Source of the DNA: Alphaproteobacteria bacterium
Lineage (GTDB): Bacteria; Pseudomonadota; Alphaproteobacteria; CACIAM-22H2
NCBI GenBank assembly: GCA_016793165.1
Contig: JAEULA010000031.1
Coordinates: 62,001-126,000 of the forward strand
Reading direction: 5' to 3'
DNA: 64,000 nucleotides
The notes under the pieces were generated by a model. The model did no database searches and had not been told where the DNA came from. It saw only the letters and a list, made by a program, of their open reading frames with translations. Made by a program: the position numbers and the translations under genes. Of this stretch, positions 8,679 to 17,659 are shown piece by piece (the stretch's first letter is position 1; the number at the start of each line of letters is the position of its first letter).

Positions 8679-10327
8679 GCGCCGCGACGTCCGCCGCGGC
8701 CCGGCTCCCGACCACCGTCGAGGTCATCGCGGCGCGGCTGCGCGACTCGGGATGCCGCTTTGCCTTCGGGATCCCCGGCGGCGAGGTGCTGGCGATGATG
8801 GGGGCGCTCGACGACGCGGGCATCCGCTTCGTGCTCGCCAAGCACGAGAACTGCGCCGGCTTCATGGCCGAGGGCACGCATCACGTCACGGGGGCGCCGG
8901 GCGTGCTGCTCGCGACGATCGGGCCCGGCGTGTCGAACGCGCTCAACGTCGTCGCGAACGCGCAGCAGGACCGCGTGCCGCTGCTCTTCCTGACCGGCTG
9001 CCTCGACGCGGCCGAGGCGGCGACCTATACGCACCAGATCTTCGACCACGCGCAGGTCGTGCGCCCGCTGGTGAAGGCGACGTTCCGCGCCGACCCGGCC
9101 TCGATCGCCACGATCGTCGACAAGGCGGTGGCGATCGCGATGGATCATCCGCGCGGGCCCGTGCACATCGACATCCCGATCGGTGCTGCGACCGTGCCGG
9201 CAGCGCCCGCGATCGTGCCGCGCCGCGCGGCGCCGCAGCCGGTGGCACCCGCGCCCGGTCCGGCGCTCGAACAGGCGCGCGCGTGGCTCGCGCAGGCGAA
9301 GCGGCCGATCGCCGTTGTCGGCCTCGAAACGCTCGCGCACGGCGCGGAGGAAGCGGTGCGCGACTTCATCCATCGCCACCGCCTGCCGACGATCACGACC
9401 TACAAGGCCAAGGGCGTGCTCGACGAGACGACGGACGCCTGGAGCCTCGGTGGCGCCGGCCTGTCGCCGGTCGCCGACCGCACGCTGCTGCCGCTGCTGC
9501 GCGACGCCGATCTCGTGCTGCTGATCGGCTACGACCCGATCGAGCAGCGCATCGGCTGGCGTCAACCGTGGCCCGAGAACGCGCGCGTCGTCGAGCTCAC
9601 GAGCCAGGCGAACACCCACTACATGCACCAGGCCGCGTTGAGTTTCGTGTGCGACGTCGGCGCCGGCGTGGCAGCACTCGCCGCCGGCACGATGGCGGGC
9701 GCGGCGGGCGGTTCGACCTGGACGCCCGCCGAGATCGCGGCGATCCGTGCCAGGCTGCGCGCGGCCTATCGGCCCGACGAGGCGTGGGGCCCGGCGGCGA
9801 TCTGCGACGTCGCGCGGCGCGTGCTGCCGGCGGACACCGTCGCGACCGTCGATGCCGGCGCGCATCGCATTCTTTTCAGCCAGGTCTGGGACTGCCGCAG
9901 CCCGCGCACGCTCCACCAGTCGACGGGGCTGTGCACGATGGGCTGCTCGCTGCCGCTCGCCGCCGGCGTCAAGATCGCGGCGCGCGAGCGGCCGGTCGCG
10001 TGCTTCGTCGGTGACGGCTGCTTCGAGATGGTGCTGGGCGAGCTCGCCACACTGCGCGACCAGAAGCTCCCCGTGATCTTCGTCGTCTTCGTCGACGAGA
10101 GCCTGGCGCTGATCGAGCTCAAGCAGCGCGGCTCGCAGTTGCGCAGTGTGGGCGTCGAGTTCGGCGGCACCGACTTCGCCGCCGTCGCGCGCGCGCTGGG
10201 CGGCGAGGGCCACGACGTGCACGACCGCGCCGGCCTCGAGGCGGCGCTCGAGCGCGCGCTCGCGGCGGACCGCTTCTCGGTCATCGCCTGCCGGATCCCG
10301 CCGCGCAGCTACGACGGGCGGATTTGA
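8675..10327 (+). CDS. Thiamine-diphosphate-dependent enzyme, acetolactate synthase-like
   Basis: A 550-residue protein starting at a GTG that overlaps the upstream stop (GTGA). N-terminal pyrimidine-binding domain with the proton-relay glutamate E58 in AKHENCAGFMAEG; central domain; C-terminal diphosphate-binding motif starting GDGCFEMVLGELATL and reaching VVFVDES. Family members include acetolactate synthase, oxalyl-CoA decarboxylase, benzoylformate decarboxylase and sulfoacetaldehyde acetyltransferase; the sequence does not fit one clearly enough to name. Coupling to the acyl-CoA-dehydrogenase-like gene suggests consecutive steps on one substrate. LysR control from the divergent promoter is likely. 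Confidence 0.88.
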   Translation: MSAATSAAARLPTTVEVIAARLRDSGCRFAFGIPGGEVLAMMGALDDAGIRFVLAKHENCAGFMAEGTHHVTGAPGVLLATIGPGVSNALNVVANAQQDRVPLLFLTGCLDAAEAATYTHQIFDHAQVVRPLVKATFRADPASIATIVDKAVAIAMDHPRGPVHIDIPIGAATVPAAPAIVPRRAAPQPVAPAPGPALEQARAWLAQAKRPIAVVGLETLAHGAEEAVRDFIHRHRLPTITTYKAKGVLDETTDAWSLGGAGLSPVADRTLLPLLRDADLVLLIGYDPIEQRIGWRQPWPENARVVELTSQANTHYMHQAALSFVCDVGAGVAALAAGTMAGAAGGSTWTPAEIAAIRARLRAAYRPDEAWGPAAICDVARRVLPADTVATVDAGAHRILFSQVWDCRSPRTLHQSTGLCTMGCSLPLAAGVKIAARERPVACFVGDGCFEMVLGELATLRDQKLPVIFVVFVDESLALIELKQRGSQLRSVGVEFGGTDFAAVARALGGEGHDVHDRAGLEAALERALAADRFSVIACRIPPRSYDGRI

Positions 10328-10332
10328 GCGCC

Positions 10333-10530
10333 ATGAAGCTCTATCGCTAACTCACCGGTCCCGACGACGCGGCGTTCTGTCGCCGCGTCACAGCAGCGCT
10401 GAACCGCGGCTGGTTCCTCCACGGCGACCCGACCCCGACCTTCGACGCCGCCATGGGCCGCGTCATCTGCGGCCAGGCCATCACGAAGGACGTCCCGGGC
10501 GAGACGTATCGCGAAGCGACCGACCTGTCG
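10333..10530 (+). pseudogene. DUF1737 gene interrupted by a nonsense codon
   Basis: From the ATG at 10333 the reading is MKLYR, then TAA at 10348-10350, then in the same frame LTGPDDAAFCRRVTAALNRG, a Trp at 10411, LHGDPTPTFDA and GRVICGQAITKDVPGE. This is the DUF1737 pattern, where the sixth residue is normally Tyr, so one base change turned a TAT/TAC codon into TAA. The remaining frame is open past the expected end (stop at 10731), so the normal C-terminus also seems degraded. A restart at the internal ATG (10453) would lack most of the domain. It follows the ThDP-enzyme gene by 5 bases. Confidence 0.8.
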
Positions 10531-10582
10531 GCGTATCGAGCTGGCGATCGCGACGGGCCGGGATCGATTGCCGGCGCCCGCT

Positions 10583-11461
10583 TCACCAGCCGACGCGCTC
10601 GAGGAACGCGAGGATCTCGCGGGTCGCGCGGTCGGGGATCTCCCAGTGGGGGAAGTGGCCGGCGTCGGGCGCGATGTCGACGGCGAGGTCGGCGAAATAG
10701 TCGCCGAGGCGGTCGTGCCATTCAGCCTTGAGCACCGGGTCCTTGGCGCCCCACAGCACGCGCGTCGGTGCGGTGATCTTCGGCAGGACGGGCGGTCCTT
10801 CTGCGATCAGCTTGAGGCGCATCGGCAGCGAGCCGCGGTACCAGGCGAAGCCGCCCTCGAGATTGGCCGGGTCGCTGTAGACGTCGACCCATTCCTCGAG
10901 CGCGGCGTCGAACAGGCCGGGCCGGGCCGCCCAATGGTCGAGGAAGTGCTTGAGATAGATGCGCATCGTGTCGCGGCTCGCGCCCACGAGCTTCTCGGCG
11001 AGTGGCCACTGGTGGAAGTACTGGTACCAGACCTCCTTGAGATGGCCCGCCTCGCCCCAGCGCTTGCCGATGCCGGGATAGGGCACGTCGAAGAAGAAGA
11101 GGGCCGCGACGCGCGCAGGGTGCAGCCTTGCGAAGCTCTGCGCGGCGAAGGCGCCGACGTCGTGCGAAACGATCGCGACGCGATCGAGCTTCAGCGCGGC
11201 GAGGAGCTCGGCGAGGTCGGTCGCGAGGATGTCGCCGGTCGTGCCGCCGACGGGCCCGCCCGCGCGCAGCCGGGTACGGCCGAAACCGCGGAGATCGGGC
11301 GCCACGACGTCGTAACGCGAGGCAAGCGGCGGCATCACGTGCCGCCAGACACCGCTGAACTCGGGCCAGCCGTGGAGGAGGACGACCGGGGCGCCGCGCC
11401 CTTCGCGGAGAAGATGGACGTCGAGCGCCGAGGTGGCCGCGCGCTGCGACGTCGTCGTCAT
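10583..11461 (-). CDS. Alpha/beta hydrolase, epoxide hydrolase/haloacetate dehalogenase type
   Basis: A 292-residue alpha/beta-hydrolase. It shows the oxyanion motif HGWPEFSGVW (30-39) and a nucleophile elbow VSHDVGAF with Asp (D101) in place of Ser, which marks the epoxide hydrolase/haloalkane and fluoroacetate dehalogenase branch. The acid lies in LWGAKDPV and the catalytic His in DAGHFPHWE. The start at 11461 (MTTTSQRAA) was chosen because the upstream extension is Arg/Pro-rich noise overlapping the neighbouring gene. It begins 13 bases after the Cys-rich protein gene and is probably co-transcribed with it. Substrate unknown. Confidence 0.9.
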   Translation of the reverse strand: MTTTSQRAATSALDVHLLREGRGAPVVLLHGWPEFSGVWRHVMPPLASRYDVVAPDLRGFGRTRLRAGGPVGGTTGDILATDLAELLAALKLDRVAIVSHDVGAFAAQSFARLHPARVAALFFFDVPYPGIGKRWGEAGHLKEVWYQYFHQWPLAEKLVGASRDTMRIYLKHFLDHWAARPGLFDAALEEWVDVYSDPANLEGGFAWYRGSLPMRLKLIAEGPPVLPKITAPTRVLWGAKDPVLKAEWHDRLGDYFADLAVDIAPDAGHFPHWEIPDRATREILAFLERVGW

Positions 11462-11474
11462 CGCGCGCCGCCCG

Positions 11475-12185
11475 TCAGTCCGCGGCGGCGGCCGGCGGCT
11501 CGCCCGCGGCGGGCGCCGGCGGCTCGTCCTTATAGGGGCCGTGGCGCATGAACTCCTCGAGGCGTGCCGGCCGCACGACATGGGTCTTCGGCTCCACGGC
11601 GAAGAAGCCACCCTCCTTGCCGAGCAGCGGGATCAGCTGGTTGCGCCGCGTGAAGACGCGCCGCATTGAGGCGGAGTGGTCGATCATGCCCTGGCGCTCG
11701 TCCTCGTCGACGGCGAACAGCGCCTCGTAGGCCTCGCAGAACTCGCGGATGAACGGCACGTCGACGACCTGCAGGTTCGAGATGATCCAGCAGCGGTCCT
11801 CGAAGTCCCAGTAGTAGCCGAGGCCGACGAACTGCTTCTCGCGCGTGAAGTACGGGAAGAACGGGAAGGCGCGGCAGGACATCGAGCGGTTGTCGCGCTC
11901 GCAGAACTGCACGCCCTTGCATTCGACGGCGACGCAGGTCTCGTGGAGCTCGGCGACGATCTTCCGGCCCGCGGCGTCGTTGGGCACGTAGTCGCGCCAG
12001 AGGTCCGTCCGCGATTTCAGGAGCTGGTACTCCGCCTTGTCGACGATCGGCACGGCGTGGTCCGCCGAGCAGCACACGGGCGAGCCGCCGTTGTGGGGCG
12101 CGCACTTGCGCCCGCAGTCGAAGCGGGACACCGGGGCTGTGAAACGCGCGTACAGGCGCTTGTAGTCGTCAGGAGTCGCAGTCAT
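11475..12185 (-). CDS. Conserved Cys-rich protein, probable metal-cluster protein
   Basis: A 236-residue soluble protein. Its N-terminal third carries C24-x3-C28-x9-C38-C39 (FDCGRKCAPHN, PVCCSAD) and further Cys in HETCVAVECKGVQFCERD and MSCRAFPFFPYF. The spacing recalls the YkgJ-like Zn/Fe-chelating families, but I do not recognise it firmly. The C-terminus is Pro/Ala-rich. The ATG at 12185 (MTATPDDYKRLYARF) is preferred over 12224, since the added residues look untranslated. It is the first gene of a two-gene unit with the hydrolase, and divergent from the DUF4170 gene. Confidence 0.75.
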   Translation of the reverse strand: MTATPDDYKRLYARFTAPVSRFDCGRKCAPHNGGSPVCCSADHAVPIVDKAEYQLLKSRTDLWRDYVPNDAAGRKIVAELHETCVAVECKGVQFCERDNRSMSCRAFPFFPYFTREKQFVGLGYYWDFEDRCWIISNLQVVDVPFIREFCEAYEALFAVDEDERQGMIDHSASMRRVFTRRNQLIPLLGKEGGFFAVEPKTHVVRPARLEEFMRHGPYKDEPPAPAAGEPPAAAAD

Positions 12186-12297
12186 CGCCCACCGCAAATA
12201 CACTCGTGGTTTATGCCGCTGCAACCATGTTGCTTAACGCCGGGGCAACCGCCGCGGCCGCATGATGTCCGCCGGTTGTCCCAGCGAGGAGCGCGAC

Positions 12298-12498
12298 ATG
12301 GCGGAGTACTGGGTTGTCGGCGGCGAATACGCCGATTCGAGCTTCAAGTCCCTGCTGCCGGGGCGCTCCGCCGAGCGCTACGGCCCGTTCAAGTCCTACG
12401 ATGACGCGCGCAAGGAATGGCAGGCCCGCACGATGTCGACGATCGACAATGCCCTTGTGCGCTATCAGGTCGTCGGTGACGAGGCGCGCGCGGCCTGA
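12298..12498 (+). CDS. DUF4170 family protein
   Basis: A 66-residue protein: AEYWVVGGEYADSSFKSL, ERYGPFKSYDDARKEWQ and ALVRYQVV match the alphaproteobacterial DUF4170 family of unknown function. GAGGAG lies about 10 bases before the ATG at 12298, which decides this start over the ATG at 12262. Single-gene unit, facing the HD-GYP gene. Confidence 0.85.
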   Translation: MAEYWVVGGEYADSSFKSLLPGRSAERYGPFKSYDDARKEWQARTMSTIDNALVRYQVVGDEARAA

Positions 12499-12527
12499 CG
12501 TCGCCGGCCGGGCCCACCGGCCCGGAT

Positions 12528-13736
12528 TCAATCCGCCAGCTTGCGCCAGATGCGCTCGAAGGCCCTGTGGTTGGCGGCGAAGACCCCCAGCAGGCGCGGA
12601 TCGAAGTCCCGTGAAGGGATGATCCGGTCGTCTCCCTCCAGGATGATCTGCACGGCCGTCTCGTGCGAGAAGCCCGGCTTGTAGGGGCGCGGGCTGCGCA
12701 GGGCGTCGTAGACGTCGGCGATCTGGACGATGCGGGCGGACAGCGGGATGCTGTCGCCCTTCAGGCCGCGCGGATAGCCGGATCCGTCCCAGCGCTCGTG
12801 ATGGCAATGCGCGATCTCCGCGGCCATCTGCAGGCGCGGGTTGTCGCGCAGGATGCGCCATCCGTATTCGGGATGGCGGTTCATCTCGGCGCGCTCGGCC
12901 GGCTCGAGTTTGCCGCGCTTCTTCAGGACGGCGGCATCGACCGACATCTTGCCGACATCGTGGAGCGCCGCCGCATAGCGGATCTCCTCGCACCATTCCT
13001 TGGGCATCCGGATCGCCCGCGCCAGCCAGTAGCTGTATTCGTTGACGCGCAGGATATGGTTGCCGGTGTCCTCGTCGTGAAGCTCCGCGGCGCGCGCGAG
13101 CAGCCGGACCGAAAGCTGGAACGCATCCTCGGTCGAGCGCTGCAGGCTGGCGATGCGCCGGCCGCGCCGCGCGAGCTCGCGGTTCTGCGCCGAGACGCGG
13201 TCGAGCAGGTCCCATCGCTCGATCGCGCCGCCCACGAAGTGGTTGATGGGCGCGATCAGTCCGCTCTGCGCACGCGGGAACGGCAGCGGTCCGCGCCCGT
13301 GACCGTCGCGGCGGTTGATGAGCTCGACGACGCCGATCACCGCGCCGACGCTGTTCTTCAGCGCGAAGGCGAGGATCGAGCGCGTGATGTAGCCGAGCTC
13401 GACATCGGCCTTCGGGCTGAAGCGATAGGGGCGGTTCGCCGGGATCCGGTAGACGTCGTCGATATAGACTGTGCGGCCGGTGGCGGCGACGTAGCCGGCG
13501 ATCGAGCGCCGGTTGACGGCGATGCGCAGGCCGGCCGCGGGCGGTGGCACGCGGTCGTTCTGGAAGTGGGTCGCCTCCAGTTGGCGCGCGCGGCCCTGAT
13601 GCCGGACCATGAAGATCGTGCCGGCTTCAGCGCCCGTGATCTTGCGGCTGCGCGTCAGGATCTGGGCCAGAAGCTGGCTCGCGGACGTCGTGACGGGCGC
13701 GTTGAGGAAGTCGAGGAACTCGAGCGGCAGCTTCAT
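12528..13736 (-). CDS. GAF-HD-GYP domain protein, probable cyclic-di-GMP phosphodiesterase
   Basis: A 402-residue cytoplasmic signalling protein. A GAF-like sensor domain covers about 20-180 (ITGAEAGTIFMVR, GYITRSILAFALKN, GVVELINRRDG), then a helical linker, then an HD-GYP domain (about 200-400) with H259-D260 in AALHDVGKMS and HHERWDGSGYPRGLKG (312-327), both metal/substrate signatures intact. It should hydrolyse cyclic-di-GMP to pGpG/GMP in response to a ligand or redox cue. It is a single gene, divergent from the glycosyltransferase at 13810 with 73 bases between. Confidence 0.93.
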   Translation of the reverse strand: MKLPLEFLDFLNAPVTTSASQLLAQILTRSRKITGAEAGTIFMVRHQGRARQLEATHFQNDRVPPPAAGLRIAVNRRSIAGYVAATGRTVYIDDVYRIPANRPYRFSPKADVELGYITRSILAFALKNSVGAVIGVVELINRRDGHGRGPLPFPRAQSGLIAPINHFVGGAIERWDLLDRVSAQNRELARRGRRIASLQRSTEDAFQLSVRLLARAAELHDEDTGNHILRVNEYSYWLARAIRMPKEWCEEIRYAAALHDVGKMSVDAAVLKKRGKLEPAERAEMNRHPEYGWRILRDNPRLQMAAEIAHCHHERWDGSGYPRGLKGDSIPLSARIVQIADVYDALRSPRPYKPGFSHETAVQIILEGDDRIIPSRDFDPRLLGVFAANHRAFERIWRKLAD

Positions 13737-13809
13737 CTCAAGTCCGGATTGCAGGGGGCGTGGCTTCGATTATTCGCCTCATCGCGACCATGCTACACCC
13801 GACGCGACA

Positions 13810-14487
13810 ATGCTGACCGTCGTTATTCCGACGCTCGACGCCGCAACGACCTTGCCGGCGACGCTCGCCGCGCTCGCCAGCGTGCCGGTGCCGCCGGCGG
13901 TCGTGATCGCCGATGGTGGATCGACCGACGCGACCCGCGCGATCGCCGAAGCCCGCGGCGCCGCTGTGGTCTTGGCGCCGCGCGGACGCGGCGGGCAGCT
14001 TGCGGCCGGGGCCCGGGCGGCGGCCCGAGCATCGGGCCGATCCTGGCTGCTTTTCCTGCACGCCGATACCGTCCTAGGGCCGGAGTGGCCGGCCGCCGTG
14101 GCGCACCACATCCGGACCCATCCCGATCGCGCCGGCTATTTCCGCTTCGCCCTTGACGACCCATCGCCGGCGGCTCGACGGATCGAGCGCCTGGTACGCT
14201 GGCGCTGCGCGGCCTTTGCCTTGCCCTACGGCGACCAGGGCCTGCTCATCGCGCGCGATCTCTACGATCGGGTCGGGGGATTCGCCCCGTTGCCGCTTAT
14301 GGAGGACGTGGACCTCGTCCGGCGGCTCGGGCGGGGACGGCTTGTGCCCATGGCAGCGACGGCGACCACGTCCGCCGTGCGCTATCGTCGCGGCGGCTGG
14401 TGGCGTCGGCCGCTGCGCAACCTGTCGATCCTGTCGCTGTGGTTCTGCGGCGCGTCGCCCGCCTTCCTGGCCCGGCTCTATCGATGA
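13810..14487 (+). CDS. Family 2 glycosyltransferase, TIGR04283 (arsenosugar-type) family
   Basis: A 225-residue GT2 enzyme: LTVVIPTLDAATTLPATL, IADGGSTDATRAIAE, LFLHADT (DxD-like) and YGDQGLLIARDLYDRVGGF, ending with a hydrophobic C-terminus. This is the compact TIGR04283 group linked in some genomes to arsenosugar biosynthesis. The ATG at 13810 opens directly on the GT-A fold; the longer frame upstream is not protein-like. Its stop overlaps the next gene's start (ATGA), so the two are translated together. No arsM or arsS gene is nearby, so the arsenic link is only by family. Confidence 0.88.
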   Translation: MLTVVIPTLDAATTLPATLAALASVPVPPAVVIADGGSTDATRAIAEARGAAVVLAPRGRGGQLAAGARAAARASGRSWLLFLHADTVLGPEWPAAVAHHIRTHPDRAGYFRFALDDPSPAARRIERLVRWRCAAFALPYGDQGLLIARDLYDRVGGFAPLPLMEDVDLVRRLGRGRLVPMAATATTSAVRYRRGGWWRRPLRNLSILSLWFCGASPAFLARLYR

Positions 14488-15107
14488 GCCGTCGGCCGCT
14501 GGTCATCGTTTTCGCGCGCGTGCCGCAGCTCGGGCGCGTCAAGACGCGGCTGGCCCGCGACATCGGGACGATGGGCGCGTGGCGCTTCTACCGGTCGACG
14601 CTGGCCGCGACGCTGCGACGTCTGCGACGCGACCGCCGTTGGGAGCTGTGCGTGGCGGCCACGCCGGACACGCTTGCGCGCGGCGGCTGGACGCCGCGCG
14701 ACGGGGTCGCCGTCCGCCGCCAGGGGCGTGGCGATCTGGGCGTTCGGATGCTGCGGGCGATCCGCGGGGCGGGGCGCCGCCCCGTCGCAGTCGTCGGCTG
14801 CGACATCCCCGACCTCGACGCCACGGCCGTGTCTCGGGCCCTGCGTCTGCTCGCCTCCCACGATGCCGTGTTCGGCCCGTCGCGCGACGGCGGCTATTGG
14901 CTGATCGGATGGCGGGGCGCCCCGCCGCCGCCGCGGCTGCTCGACGGAGTCCGATGGTCGACCTCGGCGGCGCGCGCCGACAGCGCCGCGCGTCTCGGAT
15001 CTCGCCGCGTGGGCTATGCCGACATCCTCGATGACGTCGACGAAGGGGCGGACCTGGTTCGGCTTGGCCGGGCGCGCGCTACGCCGTCGCCTTCGGTCGG
15101 ACGTTGA
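14484..15107 (+). CDS. DUF2064/TIGR04282 nucleotidyltransferase-like glycosyltransferase
   Basis: A 207-residue protein with the MobA/CofC-like fold: LVIVFARVPQLGRVKTRLA (nucleotide loop), VAVVGCDIPDLDA (metal Asp) and VFGPSRDGGYWLIGW. This family usually sits beside TIGR04283 glycosyltransferases, as here (4-base overlap). The last 29 bases overlap the convergent moaB gene. The pair likely builds a glycosylated small molecule or lipid; the substrate is unknown. Confidence 0.87.
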   Translation: MSRRPLVIVFARVPQLGRVKTRLARDIGTMGAWRFYRSTLAATLRRLRRDRRWELCVAATPDTLARGGWTPRDGVAVRRQGRGDLGVRMLRAIRGAGRRPVAVVGCDIPDLDATAVSRALRLLASHDAVFGPSRDGGYWLIGWRGAPPPPRLLDGVRWSTSAARADSAARLGSRRVGYADILDDVDEGADLVRLGRARATPSPSVGR

Positions 15108-15636
15108 GGTGCTCCTGCAGCCGGGGCATCAGCTCGACGAGATTGCAGGGGCGGTGGCGATTGTCGAGCTGCCACTTCAGGATCTCCTCCCAACCGTCGC
15201 GGCAGGCCGAAGGCGAGCCCGGCAGGGCGAAGATGTAGGTGCCGCCGGCGACGCCGCCGACGGCGCGGCTCTGGATGGTCGACGTGCCGACCTTCTGCCA
15301 GCTGATCCAGCGGAACATCTCGCCGAAACCGTCGATGCGCTTCTCGAGCACGCTCTCGACCGCCTCGGGGGTGATGTCCCGTCCCGTCACGCCGGTGCCG
15401 CCGGTCGAGATCACCACGTCGATGCCGGGATCGGCGATCCAGCCGCGCAGCGCGGCGACGATGTCGGCCTTCTCGTCCTTCACGATGCGGCGCGCGGCCA
15501 CGCGGTGGCCGTCGCGCGTGATCATCTCGGCGAGCGTCCCGCCCGAGCGGTCATCGGCCTCGGTCCGGGTGTCGGAGATCGTCAGGACGGCGATATTGAC
15601 CGGAAGGAAGGGCCGGCTCTCATCGATCTTTGGCAT
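15079..15636 (-). CDS. moaB: Molybdenum cofactor biosynthesis protein B
   Basis: A 185-residue MogA/MoaB-type molybdopterin adenylyltransferase-like protein: IAVLTISDTRTEADDRSG, VVISTGGTGVTGRDITPEA (molybdopterin-binding loop), FGEMFRWISW and IFALPGSPSAC. It would act in adenylation of molybdopterin before molybdate insertion. Its start overlaps the end of the lytic transglycosylase gene by 17 bases, and its 3' end overlaps the convergent DUF2064 gene by 29 bases. Other moa genes are not in the window. Confidence 0.95.
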   Translation of the reverse strand: MPKIDESRPFLPVNIAVLTISDTRTEADDRSGGTLAEMITRDGHRVAARRIVKDEKADIVAALRGWIADPGIDVVISTGGTGVTGRDITPEAVESVLEKRIDGFGEMFRWISWQKVGTSTIQSRAVGGVAGGTYIFALPGSPSACRDGWEEILKWQLDNRHRPCNLVELMPRLQEHLNVRPKATA

Positions 15637-17548
15637 TGGGCGGACTCGCTCGGGCCGTTAGGGACGTAGGGGCGACGTAGGTCGGCCAACGCCCTTCAGC
15701 TACGGCATCCAGCGAGGGCGTGGGCTGGCCCATGCGCTCAGAATACATCCAGTACGAATACAGCACGCGTGTGATGAAGTGCCGCGTCTCCGGCGACGGC
15801 AGCGTCTCGATCGCAAGCAGGGCGTCGTCGCGCACGTCCTCCTCGCGCAGATCGCGGCGCTGCTTCCACTTCAGCACCGTCTGCGGCCCGGCATTGTAGG
15901 AGGCCATGAGGCGGATCAGGTCGCCGCCAACAGTCTCCGTCTGCAGCAGCTGGTGAATGTAGCGGTCGCCCAGCGTGACGTTTAAGACCGGGTCGAGGAG
16001 CTGGCCCGGCGAAACCGGTCCGCCGTTGACGATCGCGGCGGTGGCCGGCATCAGCTGCATCAGGCCGCGGGCGCCCGCGGGGCTCACGGCCCGGGCATCG
16101 AAGCGCGATTCCTGACGCATGAACGCGTAGACCAGGGCCGGATCGACGGAGAAGCCTTCGCGCGGCTGCCACGGCGGGATCGGATAGTTGGTCGCCTCGA
16201 AGCGCCGTCCGTCGGAATCCAGGACGCCGCGGCCGATGCGCGTCGCCAAGCCGACCATGTTCGTGCGCAGCGCGATCGCGAACAGGGCTCGCTGCATGTC
16301 GCCGCTGGCGCCGGCCGCGAAGCGGGCGAGCTCGGCCTCGGCGCGTGACGTTTGCCCGACGACCAGCAGCATCAGGCCACGCATGCCGTTCGGGGTCCGT
16401 CGGATCGCGACGAGTTCCTCGAGACCGACCGACGGGCCGTCCCAGTTGAACGGCAGGGTCCGGCCGAGGGCGCGATGCGCGAGCATGCCGTAGAAGCTGC
16501 GCGGGTGCTGGGCCGCGATCTCGAGCCACGGGGTGACCTGCTCGAAGTTCCGGGCCCGGAGATGGGCGCGCCCGGCCCAGAAGGCGGCGGCCGCCGCCTC
16601 CCAGGGGCTGGCCTTTGGCAGGCGCGCCAGTGATTCGAAATGCTGGGCCGCTTCGGCGAAGCGGGAATCCCCGAACGCCGCCAGCCCGGCCACCCAGTGC
16701 GATCTCGGCAGCACGGCCCCCGACCGGCTGGCCGCGGCGGCGGCGAGGCGCAGCGCGCGCTTCTCGTCGTCGCGGGCAAACAGTCCCGCGGCAATCCGGG
16801 TCTTGTAGTGGTCGATTTCGGCCTCGGTCAGGAGGTGACGGGATGCCGAGGTGAGGACGAGGCCCTCGGCGCGGTCGAGCTCGGCGGCACGGATGGCGGC
16901 GTGGATCTGCGCCTTCAGGCCGTCCCGGGCGGCGGCATCCTTGCGCTGGAGGTCGGAGCGACCCGCCGGGGCGACGGCTTCCATGCCCGGACCGAGGTCG
17001 GTGATCAGGCTGCGCCCGGGAAGGGCCTCCGTCGTCGGGCGCCGAAGCGACTTAACCTTGCCCTTCGGCGCACGATTGGTCGCGAGGGCGTAGATGGCCG
17101 GGGCGTCCGGCAGGTCGGCATGCTCCTGCAGCCACTGCGAGAGATCGGCAAAGCTCGCCTTCGTTGCCGGCGACAGCAGCAACTCGGCGCGGACATGGCC
17201 GACGAGGCGCCGATCGCGGATCTGCTGCAGCGACCGGTTAACGCCGGGCGCATCCCCCCGTTGCGCGGCGGCAAATGCGAGGCGATAGGTCTCGATGTCG
17301 CTGTCAGTAAGGAGTGAGGAGATCGGCAGGCTGCCGTGGCGGCCGAGGCTGCCGAGATGCGCGACGGCGCTGGCGTCAGCCAGCGCCGGCGACGGAAAGT
17401 CCGCCGCCCGTCCGGGGGTGGGAGCGATCGCGAACAGACTGGAGAGCAGCGCAAAGACGACGGCAAACGCCGTCTTGCGGATAGGACCCCTCCAGTCGGT
17501 CAGCTGGGCGATCGGTCGCCACGAAGTATTTGTGAGGCCGCCCGACAT
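15620..17548 (-). CDS. Soluble-type lytic murein transglycosylase
   Basis: A 642-residue exported protein: a signal-anchor segment near residues 24-48 (KTAFAVVFALLSSLFAIAPT), a long alpha-helical superhelix (about 60-450) and a C-terminal SLT lysozyme-like domain with the catalytic Glu480 in MRQESRFDARAVSPAGARG, then LMQLMPATA and MASYNAGPQTV. It cleaves peptidoglycan glycan strands with 1,6-anhydro-muramate formation in the periplasm. The ATG at 17548 lies next to an unusually AT-rich spacer that probably carries its promoter. moaB follows with a 17-base overlap. Confidence 0.94.
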   Translation of the reverse strand: MSGGLTNTSWRPIAQLTDWRGPIRKTAFAVVFALLSSLFAIAPTPGRAADFPSPALADASAVAHLGSLGRHGSLPISSLLTDSDIETYRLAFAAAQRGDAPGVNRSLQQIRDRRLVGHVRAELLLSPATKASFADLSQWLQEHADLPDAPAIYALATNRAPKGKVKSLRRPTTEALPGRSLITDLGPGMEAVAPAGRSDLQRKDAAARDGLKAQIHAAIRAAELDRAEGLVLTSASRHLLTEAEIDHYKTRIAAGLFARDDEKRALRLAAAAASRSGAVLPRSHWVAGLAAFGDSRFAEAAQHFESLARLPKASPWEAAAAAFWAGRAHLRARNFEQVTPWLEIAAQHPRSFYGMLAHRALGRTLPFNWDGPSVGLEELVAIRRTPNGMRGLMLLVVGQTSRAEAELARFAAGASGDMQRALFAIALRTNMVGLATRIGRGVLDSDGRRFEATNYPIPPWQPREGFSVDPALVYAFMRQESRFDARAVSPAGARGLMQLMPATAAIVNGGPVSPGQLLDPVLNVTLGDRYIHQLLQTETVGGDLIRLMASYNAGPQTVLKWKQRRDLREEDVRDDALLAIETLPSPETRHFITRVLYSYWMYSERMGQPTPSLDAVAEGRWPTYVAPTSLTARASPPNAKDR

Positions 17549-17659
17549 GGTGACGAGTCAGGTACAGGACTAATCGGACGGTCATCAAGGAGAAATTGCG
17601 TGATTTACCAAGTGGATGTGGACAGATTTTCGACTGATCTTCCACTTCAATTCATTTGC
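17549..17659. promoter_or_regulatory. AT-rich intergenic island, probable promoter region of the transglycosylase gene
   Basis: About 110 bases with a sharp drop in G+C compared with the rest of the window (for example the stretch around 17641-17700). A 7-bp inverted repeat AAGTGGA/TCCACTT (17610-17616, 17641-17647) lies within it. I cannot place a convincing -35/-10 pair. It may also end the upstream glycosylase transcript. Confidence 0.4.

Noticed and set aside
12663..14156. Long plus-strand frame over the HD-GYP gene
   Set aside because: Complement of a gene with intact HD and GYP motifs; no recognisable protein features and Ala/Arg-rich composition.
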